49,579 nt of DNA from Halobacillus litoralis (GCF_009856355.1 NZ_WMEW01000020.1:1-49579), one strand, 5' to 3'; shown: positions 7,852 through 17,295, numbered from the stretch's first letter. Notes: generated by a model from the sequence alone, not told the origin. Program-made: numbers and translations.

Positions 7852-8253
7852 CTAACGGAGCCATTTCACAACCTTGATTTCTGTACCTTCCCCTACCTGG
7901 GATATAATATCGAACTCATCCATCAGCCGCTTTACGCCGGGCAGGCCTGCCCCCAGTCCTCCGGAAGTCGTAAAGCCGTCCTCCATGACCTGGCTGATAT
8001 CCTGAATCCCAGGTCCTTCGTCCATGGCAACGATGCGGATGCCTTTTTTATTCATGTCCTCAAGCGTTTCAAAACACACTTTTCCGGTCCCTGCATATAA
8101 ATAGATGTTTCTCGCTAATTCCGAGATGGCAGTGGCGATTCTTGCCTGATCAACGGTACCGAAGCCGATCTTCCTGGAGATATCACGGCCCAGCTGCCTT
8201 GCTCCGACAATGTCCCACTCCTTTTGTATGTTCACACAGGATTGAAAATCCAT
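7852..8253 (-). CDS. rsbT: Switch kinase RsbT
   Basis: A 133-residue GHKL-fold serine kinase, the same length as B. subtilis RsbT. Motifs are ISELARNIYLYAG, MDEGPGI and GLGAGLPGVKRLMDEF. It phosphorylates RsbS and RsbR under stress, then leaves the stressosome to activate RsbU. I chose the ATG at 8253 because GGAGGAG is 5-7 nt upstream; a GTG two codons earlier sits directly on that site. Confidence 0.95.
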   Translation of the reverse strand: MDFQSCVNIQKEWDIVGARQLGRDISRKIGFGTVDQARIATAISELARNIYLYAGTGKVCFETLEDMNKKGIRIVAMDEGPGIQDISQVMEDGFTTSGGLGAGLPGVKRLMDEFDIISQVGEGTEIKVVKWLR

Positions 8254-8255
8254 AT

Positions 8256-8612
8256 TCACTCCTCCAATTCCTGGCGAAGTTTAATCAATCCTTGTTCTAG
8301 ATCTAAAGCTGTAGGAACATCCTGCATATGAATGCCCAAATCGATCAGCGTCATGGCTACCGCAGGCTGAATTCCAGTCAGCACTACTTTTGCCCCCATT
8401 AAATCTGACATCGTTACGACATCGCCGAGTACTTTAGCAATAAACGAATCGATAATGTCGACAGAAGTCAGGTCAATGACGACACCTGTAGCTCCACTCT
8501 CATGGATTTTTTTCAACAGGTCTTCCTGGAACTGGATAGCCGTCTGATCATCAAGGTCGATTTGAATAGAAATCAACAGGTAGTTATGAAGCTTTAATAT
8601 AGGTATCCTCAT
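8256..8612 (-). CDS. rsbS: Stressosome scaffold RsbS
   Basis: A single STAS-domain protein of 118 residues (121 if the GTG at 8621 is used). It is very close to B. subtilis RsbS, including [19 protein letters not shown] with the phosphorylated serine, and [15 protein letters not shown]. The ATG at 8612 is preferred since GGGGAG lies 8 nt ahead, while the GTG touches it. With the GTG the protein would have the same length as the B. subtilis one, so the start remains open. It forms the stressosome core with RsbR and sequesters RsbT. Confidence 0.94.
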   Translation of the reverse strand: MRIPILKLHNYLLISIQIDLDDQTAIQFQEDLLKKIHESGATGVVIDLTSVDIIDSFIAKVLGDVVTMSDLMGAKVVLTGIQPAVAMTLIDLGIHMQDVPTALDLEQGLIKLRQELEE

Positions 8613-8617
8613 TCGTT

Positions 8618-9487
8618 TCACTCCCCATCTAGCGAATCAATCAGTTTTTCAATGTCCTGGTCGTTGGAACGAGTGTCCTCAATACGGCGGTTTGTCAGCT
8701 CAAGAGCTGATTGGAAGCCTTTGCGGAGGGAACTCTTCGTCGGGAACTTCCCAAGATCGATACCGAGATTGACGATCGTCTGTGCAATTTCCGGGCGTAT
8801 TCCGACGAGAATACAGCGTGAACCGATCAAACGGACCGCTTCTGCCGCCTGGATAATGTGATGCGCCACCATCGTATCGACAACCGGCACACCCGTAATG
8901 TCGATCAGCACGACTTCCGCATTATGCTTAATCACGCCATCCAGCAGGTTTTCCATGATCAGCTTGGCTCTTTCCGTATCAATCGTACCGATCAACGGCA
9001 TGATCGTGATGTTATCCATCACAGGGATCAGCGGTGCTGATAATTCCTGCAGAGCCACCCGCTGCAGTGAAACGATGTGCTCCCAGCTTCCTGAATACTC
9101 ATTGACGAGACGGTTGATGATCGGATCCACCCATCCGTCCACTTCTCTCAGAATTTCAGAAAAATGATCGGAATCAACCTTTTCCGACTGCTTGAGAATA
9201 AAATCCGTTACAACACGGCGGAATACCTGCATACCGTCCGTCAGGTAGCTCAAAGGCCAGCCAAGATTGATGAGGCGTTCAGAAAAATCATCCAGATCCG
9301 AGGATAACCCCTGTTTTTCTATGCTTGAAAATATGACGTTCACGAACTCCCGGTTCGTATTTTCAAACATTTCCTCAGAAATCGTTGATGTATAATCATT
9401 CTTTTTATGAGCATCAACTTCCTTCAACCACATATTGACAATATCGTCGCTGTGTTCCAGCACTACGTTTTTTAATCGTTCATCCAT
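8618..9487 (-). CDS. rsbR: Stressosome sensor RsbR
   Basis: A 289-residue protein with an N-terminal non-haem globin-like domain (residues ~1-140) and a C-terminal STAS domain. The STAS domain holds [20 protein letters not shown] and [18 protein letters not shown], carrying the threonines normally phosphorylated by RsbT. The ATG at 9487 is chosen because GGAGGG lies 7 nt upstream; two earlier in-frame ATGs lack a site. First gene of the operon. A mixed SigA/SigB promoter region lies upstream at 9615-9640. Confidence 0.94.
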   Translation of the reverse strand: MDERLKNVVLEHSDDIVNMWLKEVDAHKKNDYTSTISEEMFENTNREFVNVIFSSIEKQGLSSDLDDFSERLINLGWPLSYLTDGMQVFRRVVTDFILKQSEKVDSDHFSEILREVDGWVDPIINRLVNEYSGSWEHIVSLQRVALQELSAPLIPVMDNITIMPLIGTIDTERAKLIMENLLDGVIKHNAEVVLIDITGVPVVDTMVAHHIIQAAEAVRLIGSRCILVGIRPEIAQTIVNLGIDLGKFPTKSSLRKGFQSALELTNRRIEDTRSNDQDIEKLIDSLDGE

Positions 9488-9614
9488 TATCGAACCCTCC
9501 GCCATTGATACCATTTCATATTTTCAACTGCTGCTTTTGCTATCTGGGTATAATGTTAACAAAAAAGGTCAGGTAATAACACCAATCCGTTTGTAAAAAA
9601 ACATGCCAACATCA

Positions 9615-9640
9615 ATACCCTCTGTATTTCTATTATAAAC
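9615..9640 (-). promoter_or_regulatory. Candidate SigB promoter of rsbR (overlaps a SigA-like -10)
   Basis: Minus strand GTTTAT, 14-bp spacer, GGGTAT, 5 of 6 and 6 of 6 to the SigB consensus. The -35 also contains TATAAT, which would be a consensus SigA -10, though its -35 region is T-rich with no clear TTGACA. It lies about 130 bp upstream of the rsbR start. Confidence 0.6.
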
Positions 9641-9654
9641 TACATTCGACAAAA

Positions 9655-9690
9655 AAAATAAAGCCGCCTGCAAACCAGGCAACTTTATTT
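9655..9690 (-). terminator. Terminator of mazF
   Basis: Hairpin on the minus strand AAAGTTGCCTG-GTTTG-CAGGCGGCTTT followed by ATTTTTTTT. It lies 25-50 bp after the mazF stop and separates mazEF from the rsb operon, although read-through is possible. Confidence 0.8.
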
Positions 9691-9711
9691 AAAAAAAAGA
9701 AAAAAGGTAAG

Positions 9712-10062
9712 TTAGAAGTCGATCAAACCGAGGCTGACCTGCAGGGATTTATTCACCTGCTGCATCATCGGTTCGTCCAATTGGGTGATCTTGTCGGTCA
9801 AACGCTGCTTGTCAATCGTTCTGATTTGCTCCAATAGGATCACAGAATTTCGCTCGAACCCATATTTTTCTGCATTGATTTCAACGTGAGTAGGAAGTTT
9901 GGCTTTTTGTATTTGCGCTGTAATCGCGGCAATGATTACGGTCGGGCTGAAGCGATTACCAATGTCATTCTGAAGGATGAGTACAGGACGAACGCCGCCT
10001 TGTTCGGATCCCACAACCGGGGACAAATCAGCGAAATAAACGTCACCTCGTTTGACTATCAC
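9712..10062 (-). CDS. ndoA: mRNA interferase toxin MazF/NdoA (EndoA)
   Basis: A 116-residue toxin nearly identical in pattern to B. subtilis Endo[29 protein letters not shown] (catalytic Arg), [34 protein letters not shown]. It cleaves mRNA at UACAU-type sites in B. subtilis. The GTG at 10062 gives exactly the B. subtilis length and has GGGGTG ahead; a GTG three codons earlier overlaps the antitoxin stop. It is placed directly upstream of the rsb operon as in B. subtilis. Confidence 0.96.
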   Translation of the reverse strand: MIVKRGDVYFADLSPVVGSEQGGVRPVLILQNDIGNRFSPTVIIAAITAQIQKAKLPTHVEINAEKYGFERNSVILLEQIRTIDKQRLTDKITQLDEPMMQQVNKSLQVSLGLIDF

Positions 10063-10067
10063 AGGCT

Positions 10068-10343
10068 TCACACCCCGCTCACTAATTGCTCCAGGGTGTG
10101 TTCGGCCTCCTCTTCAGCTTGAAACGCTTCTGAAGCGATGTTTAAATTGATTTTCGCCATTTCCATATAACCTCTTCGCATCGATTCCCGAATATGACGT
10201 TGTTTTTTCTCACGCAAATACATTTTAGTTGCTTGACACATGAAATCGCTCCGATCACTGTTATCGAGTTGAATGAAGCCATCCACTTCATTGAGTAGGT
10301 TATCCGGAATCCGGATGACAATCTCCTGCATGCTGTCGGACAA
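10068..10343 (-). CDS. ndoAI: Antitoxin MazE/NdoAI (EndoAI)
   Basis: A 91-residue ribbon-helix-helix antitoxin. The N-terminal [21 protein letters not shown] forms the DNA-binding strand and helix. The C-terminal [19 protein letters not shown] block, highly conserved with B. subtilis EndoAI, wraps the toxin. I prefer the TTG at 10343 (GGAGG 9 nt upstream, N-terminus like MSESS in B. subtilis) over the ATG two codons earlier, which is only 3 nt from the site. It probably autoregulates the promoter at 10400-10428. Confidence 0.93.
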   Translation of the reverse strand: MSDSMQEIVIRIPDNLLNEVDGFIQLDNSDRSDFMCQATKMYLREKKQRHIRESMRRGYMEMAKINLNIASEAFQAEEEAEHTLEQLVSGV

Positions 10344-10399
10344 AACCATACACCTCCACCATCTTCTCTCAAAAGAAACCAGTCAAATAGTCCACTCTA

Positions 10400-10428
10400 A
10401 TCTTATCAAACGGGAGTGTCCATTGCAA
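10400..10428 (-). promoter_or_regulatory. SigA promoter of mazEF
   Basis: Minus strand TTGCAA, 17-bp spacer, TAAGAT, about 55 bp ahead of the antitoxin start. I see no terminator between alr and this promoter, so alr read-through is possible. Confidence 0.65.
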
Positions 10429-10509
10429 AGGCGTGTTGGAATTTTTTTGTGTATTGGGCTGCTTTCCATCCTTACATCGGGAGATTTGTCCTAAACCTCT
10501 TCTTTCCTG

Positions 10510-11667
10510 TCACAACGTATTTCTTACTTCAATCGTCTTCCCGTCTTTCCGGTATACACGGGGAACCCTGTGGCTGATGATACAGGGAATTTCATAATTG
10601 ATGGTATCCAGCCAGGCAGCTATTTCATCCGCCGTGATTTCGTCATTCCCCTGTTTACCAATTAAGGTAACCTTTGTCCCTATAGGATATTCCTGATCCA
10701 GCTGAATCATGAATTGATCCATGCAGATTCTTCCGACAATCGGATGGCGTTTCCCGTCGACGAGGACTTCCATGCCCTGCAGGCGGCGGATCCAGCCATC
10801 GGCATAACCCAATGGAACGGTTCCGATCCATTCTTCTTTTTCTGTCGTATACGTCGCTCCGTAGCTGATCGATTCTCCGGGACCCACCCGTTTCACGTGC
10901 ACAAGACAGCTGGTCAGGGAAAAGGCCGGGGTCAATTCTACAGGCCGCTCCTGCTTCACATCTTCGGAGGGATAAAGTCCGTACATGCTGATCCCGAAAC
11001 GGACAAAGTGGTCCATCCGCTCAGGAAAACGCATACTTGCTGCACTGTTACTCGTATGTATTTCGACATCTTCCGGCCAATTCCTCTTAAAATGCTCTGC
11101 CAATCGCTGAAATTCGTCCGCCTGCTGCTGATAGTAATCCGTATCCTCATCATCAGCGGTGGCAAAATGAGTGAAGATGCCGGTCAGCCTGAACGTATCA
11201 TCGGCTTTGACAGCCCGCAGGACACCGTCCATTTCCTCCGTATCACGGACACCGATTCTTCCCATTCCTGTATCCAGCTTCAAATGAATGGACAGCGGCT
11301 TCTCACACTCGGCCGTCTGCACCTGATGCAGCCATTCTTCCTGAAAAACCGTAACCGTGATGTCGTTGGCCGCCGCCAGCGGAGCGTCTTCCGGGCGCGT
11401 CCATCCCATCACAAGAATCGGGGCCTCCATCCCTGCATCCCGAAGCTTGAGCGCTTCATCCATAATGGCAACTGCCAGTCCGGCCGCACCTGCGCGCAGA
11501 GCTTCCGCTGCGACCTGCACATCGCCGTGACCGTAAGCATCTGCTTTGACGACCGCATAAATCCCTGTTTCAGAGGGGAGCCTGCGCCTCAATTGTTGAA
11601 TATTTGCTTCTATCGCTGATAAATCAATTTCCGCTATCGAATCTCTATAGTATCTGTCCTGCTGCAC
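10510..11667 (-). CDS. alr: Alanine racemase
   Basis: A 385-residue PLP enzyme that interconverts L- and D-alanine for peptidoglycan. The PLP lysine lies in YAVVKADAYGHG (about residue 41). The second catalytic base Tyr is in ISYGATY. LKLDTGMGRIG and VGRICMDQ are also conserved. GTG start with GAGGAG 9 nt upstream. Gene order alr-mazE-mazF-rsb matches B. subtilis. Confidence 0.97.
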   Translation of the reverse strand: MQQDRYYRDSIAEIDLSAIEANIQQLRRRLPSETGIYAVVKADAYGHGDVQVAAEALRAGAAGLAVAIMDEALKLRDAGMEAPILVMGWTRPEDAPLAAANDITVTVFQEEWLHQVQTAECEKPLSIHLKLDTGMGRIGVRDTEEMDGVLRAVKADDTFRLTGIFTHFATADDEDTDYYQQQADEFQRLAEHFKRNWPEDVEIHTSNSAASMRFPERMDHFVRFGISMYGLYPSEDVKQERPVELTPAFSLTSCLVHVKRVGPGESISYGATYTTEKEEWIGTVPLGYADGWIRRLQGMEVLVDGKRHPIVGRICMDQFMIQLDQEYPIGTKVTLIGKQGNDEITADEIAAWLDTINYEIPCIISHRVPRVYRKDGKTIEVRNTL

Positions 11668-11699
11668 CTTGCCCGCTCCTCTCCTTTTTCTATCCTATT

Positions 11700-11729
11700 A
11701 TTATTGAGCGGAACATTCCCCGCTGTCAA
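11700..11729 (-). promoter_or_regulatory. SigA promoter of alr
   Basis: Minus strand TTGACA, 18-bp spacer, AATAAT. The spacer carries an imperfect dyad (AGCGGGGAATGTTCCGCT) that could be a regulator site or chance. Confidence 0.6.
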
Positions 11730-11768
11730 ATGGGCACCGCCCCCCTTCTCCCGACAGCCTCCCTCCAT

Positions 11769-11809
11769 AAAAAAGCCGCAGAGCGCTGAACGGCACCTGC
11801 GGCTTTTTT
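11769..11809 (-). terminator. Terminator of the acpS-nnr-ydcC operon
   Basis: Perfect 13-bp stem AAAAAAGCCGCAG / CTGCGGCTTTTTT with a 15-nt loop and T-runs on both sides. It lies after the lipoprotein gene and ahead of alr. Confidence 0.9.
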
Positions 11810-11854
11810 ATAAAGAAAATAAAAGCAGACGATACCGCCTGCTCCACCCTTCAT

Positions 11855-12883
11855 CTATTTCACCATAGCTCCATGGTTGATGGAACTGGCCACGGCGACC
11901 ATTTCTTCCTGGGTCAGCTCGTTGCTGGCAAGCTGGTAGGTCGTTCCATTATGGCTCCACTCCAGACGGTTATGCTCCAGCGCCCCAATGACGCCGTCAT
12001 CCAGCTGCACCGGATCCCCATTCACATGAACCGAGTACTGGGCGCTTGCCGGCTGCACTTCCGCCTTTTCCTGAACGAGTGTGAAGTTCTTGTCTCCGGC
12101 ATAGGTCATGATCATACGTCTGCCGTCATCTGTCTTCACTTCCCGCTCTTCCGCAAGCTCTGCACCGAAGGTTTCCTGCGGATACAGCACTTCCTCCAGC
12201 TCCTCATCCGCTCCTTCCATGTTCGCTACCGGAGCCTCAGCTGGGGACATCGCCATATTTTTGTCTACATCAAAATCCTCTTTTTTCAGCGAGTCATCCT
12301 TAGTGAAGTTCGCAAACGAAACTTCTACGAGCGCATTCATATCCTGATCAAAGACTTTGACCATAACGGGCTGGTAGGATTTTTTATCGAAATAAATTTC
12401 CTGGTAAGGGAGTGTTTTGTTATTTTGATAGTTGGTTTTCGTCTTGAATTTAAAATAGTTTTCCGTTGCTGTGAATTCCGCTTCCGGATCGGCCTTGATA
12501 TCATTTAGAAGAGAAGCAAATAAATAGGGCTGACTTGTATTCTGCGGCCAGTCACTCTGGAATTTGAAACTCTTATTCAAAGCCGGAGTGAGAACATAGA
12601 CACCGGTATCGTTTTTCAGAATGACCTGGCTCCCCTTTTCATCCTGATCGTTCTGAAGTTTGACGCGGTAGTAATCGTCTTTCTTGTGCCACACTTGAAT
12701 GTGATACTTCTGCTCTTCCTTGCCTGTGCGCATCTTCATGTTCGCTTCCGTTTTATAACCCGCCATCTCTTCTGTCTGTTTCTCAAGCTTCTTGATTACA
12801 TCCTCTTTTGACTGGGAGCCGCACGCGGTCAGAGCCCCCAGGATGAACAGGCTGAATAAAAGGATCAGAAAACGTCTTTGCAT
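11855..12883 (-). CDS. ydcC: YdcC-type lipoprotein (LolA-like fold)
   Basis: A 342-residue lipoprotein with signal peptide MQRRFLILLF and lipobox LTAC, lipidated Cys 21. The rest resembles the LolA-like lipoproteins of Gram-positive bacteria such as B. subtilis YdcC: TGVYVLTPALNKSFKFQSDW, then YFDKKSYQPVMVKVFD. It also has an acidic linker around residues 205-230. In monoderms it cannot traffic lipoproteins to an outer membrane, so its role is unknown. It lies downstream of acpS and the NAD(P)HX repair gene, as the neighbours in B. subtilis do. Confidence 0.85.
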   Translation of the reverse strand: MQRRFLILLFSLFILGALTACGSQSKEDVIKKLEKQTEEMAGYKTEANMKMRTGKEEQKYHIQVWHKKDDYYRVKLQNDQDEKGSQVILKNDTGVYVLTPALNKSFKFQSDWPQNTSQPYLFASLLNDIKADPEAEFTATENYFKFKTKTNYQNNKTLPYQEIYFDKKSYQPVMVKVFDQDMNALVEVSFANFTKDDSLKKEDFDVDKNMAMSPAEAPVANMEGADEELEEVLYPQETFGAELAEEREVKTDDGRRMIMTYAGDKNFTLVQEKAEVQPASAQYSVHVNGDPVQLDDGVIGALEHNRLEWSHNGTTYQLASNELTQEEMVAVASSINHGAMVK

Positions 12884-12925
12884 CAGACTCCACTCCTTTG
12901 TCTCTACTTATGGACAAAGGGAACG

Positions 12926-14419
12926 TTATGTTATGGATGAAGAGAGTGTACGAAAGGTATGGGACAGCCCGTCAATGACATCGGTGGCCAGCAGGTCCAC
13001 TTTTGAATGGCCCTGCTGTACGAGTTGATCCGCTGTGTATCCGTGCAGGACGCAGCCACTGCTGAGTCCGTCCAACGTGGATGTGGACTGCATCAGCATC
13101 GAAAGCAGAATGCCCGCCAGGGCATCTCCACTGCCGCCTTTAGCAAGCCCTGCATTCCCTGTGGCATCCACGCGCTGCTCTCCATCCGGCGCCGTAATGA
13201 TGGTCGACGGACCTTTCAGGACGAGGTAAACCCCATACCTGCGGGCAAACGCTTCGGCCAGAGAAAACGGAGAAAGCAGGACCTCCTTGATCGACAAGCC
13301 GGTCAGATGGGCAAACTCTCCCGGGTGCGGGGTAAGGATGGTCGGAGCCGTCCTCTTTTCCAATTCACCGAGAAAGTCTTTCAGCACATACAACCCGTCC
13401 GCATCAATCAATAAGGGGACGTCGGTATGAGTAACAGCGTGGCGGATCAGCTCTTGAGAAGCTTCTCCCCTTCCGATACCCATGCCAGCCGCCACACCAT
13501 CGTATGCAGACAAATCCAGCGTGTCCCTCTGGACAAATGTGGCCTCCTGGATATAAGGGGAAATGGATGGAACCGCCCCTTCCTCCGTGGCGATGGCAAC
13601 CAATCCAGCTCCGCTTCTAAGCGCAGCCCGTGATGTCATCGCGGCAGACCCCGGCATTAGAACCGAACCTCCAATGACCAGACCCCTGCCGTGGGAACCT
13701 TTATGCGAATGGTCATCACGGGAAGGAAGTGTCTGCTTCACATCATCCACCGTCCACAAACGCCGATTCACAGAAGGAGCGGTTTTTGGCGGAATGCCGA
13801 TTTCAACGACAGACCACTGCCCGTACCAGGGCTGTGTATGCTGGAGAAACGCACTCAGTTTCGGAGCCTCGATCACCGATGTATAATCGGCTTTGTAGGC
13901 CGTGAACTCCTCTACTCCTTCATCCGCAGGAACGCCGGTTGGGAGGTCGACGGCAAGACGAAGCAGAGGAGCCTCATTGCAGTACCGGACGATTTGGTTA
14001 TAAGGTTCACGCAGATCACCCCGGACACCGATGCCGAGCATGGCGTCTATAGAAACATCCGCGCGTCGCAGATACTCTTCCGCGTCTTCCACATCCGTCC
14101 ATTTTTTCACTGTGTGACCGGAAGCTTGGAAGATCTGCTTATGCACAGCTGCGTCTCCCTTGATTTTGTCATCCGGAACAACCTGCACAGCCTCGACCGT
14201 GTACCCAAGGTTCAAAAGGGTACGTGCAATCACGAAACCGTCTCCGCCATTGCTCCCGGCACCTATCCATACGATGATCCTGTCCGATTTCTGAATGTGT
14301 CTGACCAGATCACAGGCGGCCGCACGTCCGGCATTCTCCATAAGCATTGGTCCTGCCAGACCGGCCTCTGCCGCAGCCTGATCCCGTTCGTACATCTCTT
14401 GTGCGGTTACAATATCCAA
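12926..14419 (-). CDS. nnr: Bifunctional NAD(P)HX epimerase / dehydratase
   Basis: A 497-residue fusion. The N-terminal ~210 residues are a YjeF-type epimerase (MLMENAGRAAACDLV, GAGSNGGDGFVIARTL, IDAMLGIGVRGDLREPY). The C-terminal ~280 residues are an ADP-dependent dehydratase of the ribokinase-like fold (KGSHGRGLVIGGS, TILTPHPGEFAHLTG, NAGLAKGGSGDALAGIL). Together they repair hydrated NADH and NADPH. The TTG at 14419 is chosen because AGGAGGG lies 6 nt ahead; the ATG seven codons earlier overlaps that site. A SigB-type promoter ahead of acpS may link this repair to stress. Confidence 0.94.
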   Translation of the reverse strand: MDIVTAQEMYERDQAAAEAGLAGPMLMENAGRAAACDLVRHIQKSDRIIVWIGAGSNGGDGFVIARTLLNLGYTVEAVQVVPDDKIKGDAAVHKQIFQASGHTVKKWTDVEDAEEYLRRADVSIDAMLGIGVRGDLREPYNQIVRYCNEAPLLRLAVDLPTGVPADEGVEEFTAYKADYTSVIEAPKLSAFLQHTQPWYGQWSVVEIGIPPKTAPSVNRRLWTVDDVKQTLPSRDDHSHKGSHGRGLVIGGSVLMPGSAAMTSRAALRSGAGLVAIATEEGAVPSISPYIQEATFVQRDTLDLSAYDGVAAGMGIGRGEASQELIRHAVTHTDVPLLIDADGLYVLKDFLGELEKRTAPTILTPHPGEFAHLTGLSIKEVLLSPFSLAEAFARRYGVYLVLKGPSTIITAPDGEQRVDATGNAGLAKGGSGDALAGILLSMLMQSTSTLDGLSSGCVLHGYTADQLVQQGHSKVDLLATDVIDGLSHTFRTLSSSIT

Positions 14420-14481
14420 TTCGTTCCCTCCTACCCGCATTACATGTTATGAGACAAGCGGTTCAATTATGTCTTGCCTGA

Positions 14482-14847
14482 CTATTCCCGACCGGCCTCT
14501 TCCAAAACCACCTGGGCCACTGCATGACTCCGGCTGTGGGTGATCGACACCCAGATACGGCACGTTTCATAGCCCTTTGCCGTCATAAGCGGCGCCCCAT
14601 TTTCTGAAGCGAGGATTTCCATATCCTGAAAACTGAGTGCTCCGATGCCGGTACCTGCTGCCTTCGCGAAGGCTTCCTTGGCTGCGAAGCGCCCGGCAGC
14701 AAACTCTGCCTGCCGCTGTTCCTGGAGAGCCAGACAGCGCTGATATTCATTTTCTGTTAATATTCTTTGAACAAAGCGCGGCTGACGCTTTATACTTTGT
14801 TTAATACGATCGATTTCGACCATATCGATTCCAATTCCTTTGATCAC
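14482..14847 (-). CDS. acpS: Holo-acyl-carrier-protein synthase
   Basis: A 121-residue AcpS. Metal and CoA binding motifs are GIGIDMVEIDRI at the N-terminus and GRFAAKEAFAKAAGTGIG at about residues 52-69. ISITHS-like VSITHSRSHAVAQVVLE closes the protein. It transfers the phosphopantetheine arm to apo-ACP for fatty-acid synthesis. GTG start with GGAAG upstream. It is probably the first gene of acpS-nnr-ydcC. Confidence 0.96.
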   Translation of the reverse strand: MIKGIGIDMVEIDRIKQSIKRQPRFVQRILTENEYQRCLALQEQRQAEFAAGRFAAKEAFAKAAGTGIGALSFQDMEILASENGAPLMTAKGYETCRIWVSITHSRSHAVAQVVLEEAGRE

Positions 14848-14884
14848 ACCGCATCTTCCTTTTCCATATCAATCTATCACCAGT

Positions 14885-14909
14885 ATACCCCAACGTACCT
14901 TTGTTAAAA
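14885..14909 (-). promoter_or_regulatory. Candidate SigB promoter of acpS-nnr-ydcC
   Basis: Minus strand TTTTAA, 13-bp spacer, GGGTAT, 38 bp ahead of acpS: 5 of 6 and 6 of 6 to the SigB consensus. The A/T-rich context makes the -35 less certain. Confidence 0.5.
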
Positions 14910-14977
14910 AAAGAATACGCAGATGGTGATGGGACTACACTTTTAGATAACAAGACATCATAAAGGAGACGAATGTC

Positions 14978-15748
14978 ATGTTTTTACGAACAGAGAGCTT
15001 TAAAGAGTTTCTGAGATTTTATCCAGTGGTTTCCGCGCTCGTCGGAATTCATTTCGGTCTATGGCTGCTTGCTGATTTCCTTCAGCTGGGCTTTGCTGTG
15101 GATTTGAAGCAGTGGGGAATCGGCGTCAACGTACTCGTGTTAAATGGAGAGTACTGGAGACTGCTGACCCCCATCTTTCTGCACGCCGGCTTCATGCACG
15201 CCTTATTCAATTCCTTTTCCCTTGTCCTGTTCGGACCTGCACTTGAACAGATGCTCGGCCGCGTGAGATTTATCGTCATGTACCTGGCCGCCGGCATCGC
15301 CGGCAACATCGGCACATTCATCGTCAACCCTGATGCGTACTACGCGCACCTCGGGGCCTCCGGAGCCATCTTCGGGATTTTCGGAGTGTACGTGTTCATG
15401 GTGCTGTTCCGGAAGCATTTAATCGACCAGGCCAACGCGCAGATTATCATCGTCATTTTTGCCCTTGGGCTTTTCATGACCTTTACCCGCCAGAACATTA
15501 ACATTCTCGGTCACCTCTTCGGCTTGATCGGCGGTTTCGCCATCGCTCCTGCCATTCTGAAAAAAGCCCGCCCGTTTTCTCTCTGGCAGATCCGCACCCG
15601 TCATTCCAGCCGGGACAGTGACGAGATTTCGTTTGACCCTAACCGGTGGAAAAAACGACGGTACGGCCGTGGCCGCATCGGCAGATACCTGCTGTGGGGC
15701 ATCATCATTTTTCTTGCCTTGTTTGCACTTGTGAACCGGTCGCTGTAA
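14978..15748 (+). CDS. Rhomboid intramembrane serine protease (YdcA-type)
   Basis: A 256-residue rhomboid with about seven hydrophobic helices. The catalytic serine is in GASGAIFG (Ser 128) and the catalytic histidine in LGHLFGLIGG (His 179). The WRLLTPIFLHAGFMHALFN block (60-78) is the typical TM2 signature. The C-terminus is a positively charged cytosolic segment followed by a final helix. It probably cleaves membrane proteins within their transmembrane helices; substrates are not known. AAAGGAG lies 9 nt before the ATG. It is divergent from acpS. Confidence 0.93.
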   Translation: MFLRTESFKEFLRFYPVVSALVGIHFGLWLLADFLQLGFAVDLKQWGIGVNVLVLNGEYWRLLTPIFLHAGFMHALFNSFSLVLFGPALEQMLGRVRFIVMYLAAGIAGNIGTFIVNPDAYYAHLGASGAIFGIFGVYVFMVLFRKHLIDQANAQIIIVIFALGLFMTFTRQNINILGHLFGLIGGFAIAPAILKKARPFSLWQIRTRHSSRDSDEISFDPNRWKKRRYGRGRIGRYLLWGIIIFLALFALVNRSL

Positions 15749-15770
15749 TACAGGCGGCCGCTTGAAACAA

Positions 15771-15811
15771 AAAAAGATCCGCTTCCTGACAGATAGGAAG
15801 CGGATCTTTTT
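15771..15811 (+). terminator. Bidirectional terminator between rhomboid gene and cshA
   Basis: Perfect 17-bp stem AAAAAGATCCGCTTCCT / AGGAAGCGGATCTTTTT with a 7-nt loop. It serves the two convergent genes. Confidence 0.95.
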
Positions 15812-15816
15812 ATTTA

Positions 15817-17295
15817 TTAGCTGCGGCCTTTGTTTTGGTAGCTGCCGCGCTTGCCGCCTTTACCGCTGAAGTTGCGGTTGCGGGATTTGTTTTTGTTCTT
15901 GTTGTTGAAGTTACGGTTGCCGCCGCCTTTGCGGTAGCCGCCTTTTTTCTTGCCTTTGTCACGCTGAGCGTTTTTCACACTGATTGGTGCAACATAGGAC
16001 AGGTTCACAGGAACTTCACTGCGCTCTTTTGTCATCATCTTAAGAGCTGCTGCGATAAGATCTGAAGGCTCATAGCGCTCAAGCAGTTCTTCCGCTGCAT
16101 TCTTGTAGTTGTTCAAGTCATTGTTGTTCACTGTTTCAGCAATCTTTTCGACAGCCACTTTCTGCTGACCGCGTGCAGCTTCTTCAGAAGAAGGCACTTT
16201 CAGACGCTCCACTTTTTTCTTCGTGATTTTTTCGATCAAGTTAAGCTGATCTTTTTCACGTGGTGTTACGAAGGAGACAGACTCCCCTTTACGTCCGGCA
16301 CGACCTGTACGGCCGATACGGTGTACATAGCTTTCCGGGTCCTGTGGAATATCGAAGTTGTACACGTGGGAAACTTCAGAGATATCCAGTCCGCGGGCTG
16401 CCACGTCTGTAGCTACAAGGATTTCGATACGTCCACGCTTGAACTTGTTCAATGTAGACATACGCTTCCCTTGAGTCAGGTCACCATGAATGCCTTCTGC
16501 GCTGAATCCGCGCGCTTGAAGACCGTCAGCGACTTCGTCTACACGACGCTTCGTACGACCGAAGACGATCGCTAATGCTGGATCATGAATATCAAGCAGA
16601 CGCGTCAGTGTATCAAATTTGTGCTTTTCCGGAACTTCCACGAAGAACTGCTCGATGTTTTCCACCGTCATTTCCTTCGCTTTTACTTTGACTTCTTCCG
16701 GATCGTTCATAAGAGTTGTTGCGATGTCGCGGATTTCTTTCGGCATGGTTGCAGAGAACAAGAGTGTCTGGCGTTCTTCTGGAAGAGCCTTCAGAATGTC
16801 GCGGATATCATCGATGAAGCCCATGTTCAGCATTTCGTCCGCTTCATCAAGGACAGCTGTGTGCACGTTCTCCAGTTTAATCGTTTTACGACGAATGTGG
16901 TCAAGTAAACGTCCAGGTGTCGCTACCACGATGTGGTTGTTCTTCAACGCACGGATCTGGCGCTCCATATTGGATCCACCGTAAATCGGAAGAACGCGTG
17001 CGCCTTTCCCTTTACCAAGGCGGTTCATTTCTTCAGCTACCTGAATAGCCAGTTCTCTTGTCGGGGCGATGACAAGACCTTGAACACCTTTCACCTGTTT
17101 GTTGATTTTTTCAAGCATCGGAATACCGAATGCCGCCGTCTTACCCGTACCTGTCTGAGCCTGCCCAATCACGTCTTTCCCTTCCAGTCCTAGAGGGATC
17201 GTCTGTTCTTGAATTGGTGTGGTTTCTTCAAAGCCCATTACGTCCAATGATTTGAGAATCGGCTTTGATAATCCTAGTGATTCGAATGTTGTCAC
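15817..17295 (-). CDS. cshA: DEAD-box RNA helicase CshA
   Basis: A 492-residue DEAD-box helicase. The Q motif is [13 protein letters not shown] and motif I is AQTGTGKT. Motif II is [12 protein letters not shown] is motif III, and [13 protein letters not shown] is motif VI. The C-terminal tail of about 45 residues is rich in Gly, Asn, Arg and Lys ([20 protein letters not shown]), an RNA-binding tail typical of CshA. In B. subtilis CshA associates with the RNA degradosome and ribosome assembly and is important in the cold. Its ~130-nt 5' leader contains a terminator-like hairpin. Confidence 0.96.
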   Translation of the reverse strand: MTTFESLGLSKPILKSLDVMGFEETTPIQEQTIPLGLEGKDVIGQAQTGTGKTAAFGIPMLEKINKQVKGVQGLVIAPTRELAIQVAEEMNRLGKGKGARVLPIYGGSNMERQIRALKNNHIVVATPGRLLDHIRRKTIKLENVHTAVLDEADEMLNMGFIDDIRDILKALPEERQTLLFSATMPKEIRDIATTLMNDPEEVKVKAKEMTVENIEQFFVEVPEKHKFDTLTRLLDIHDPALAIVFGRTKRRVDEVADGLQARGFSAEGIHGDLTQGKRMSTLNKFKRGRIEILVATDVAARGLDISEVSHVYNFDIPQDPESYVHRIGRTGRAGRKGESVSFVTPREKDQLNLIEKITKKKVERLKVPSSEEAARGQQKVAVEKIAETVNNNDLNNYKNAAEELLERYEPSDLIAAALKMMTKERSEVPVNLSYVAPISVKNAQRDKGKKKGGYRKGGGNRNFNNKNKNKSRNRNFSGKGGKRGSYQNKGRS

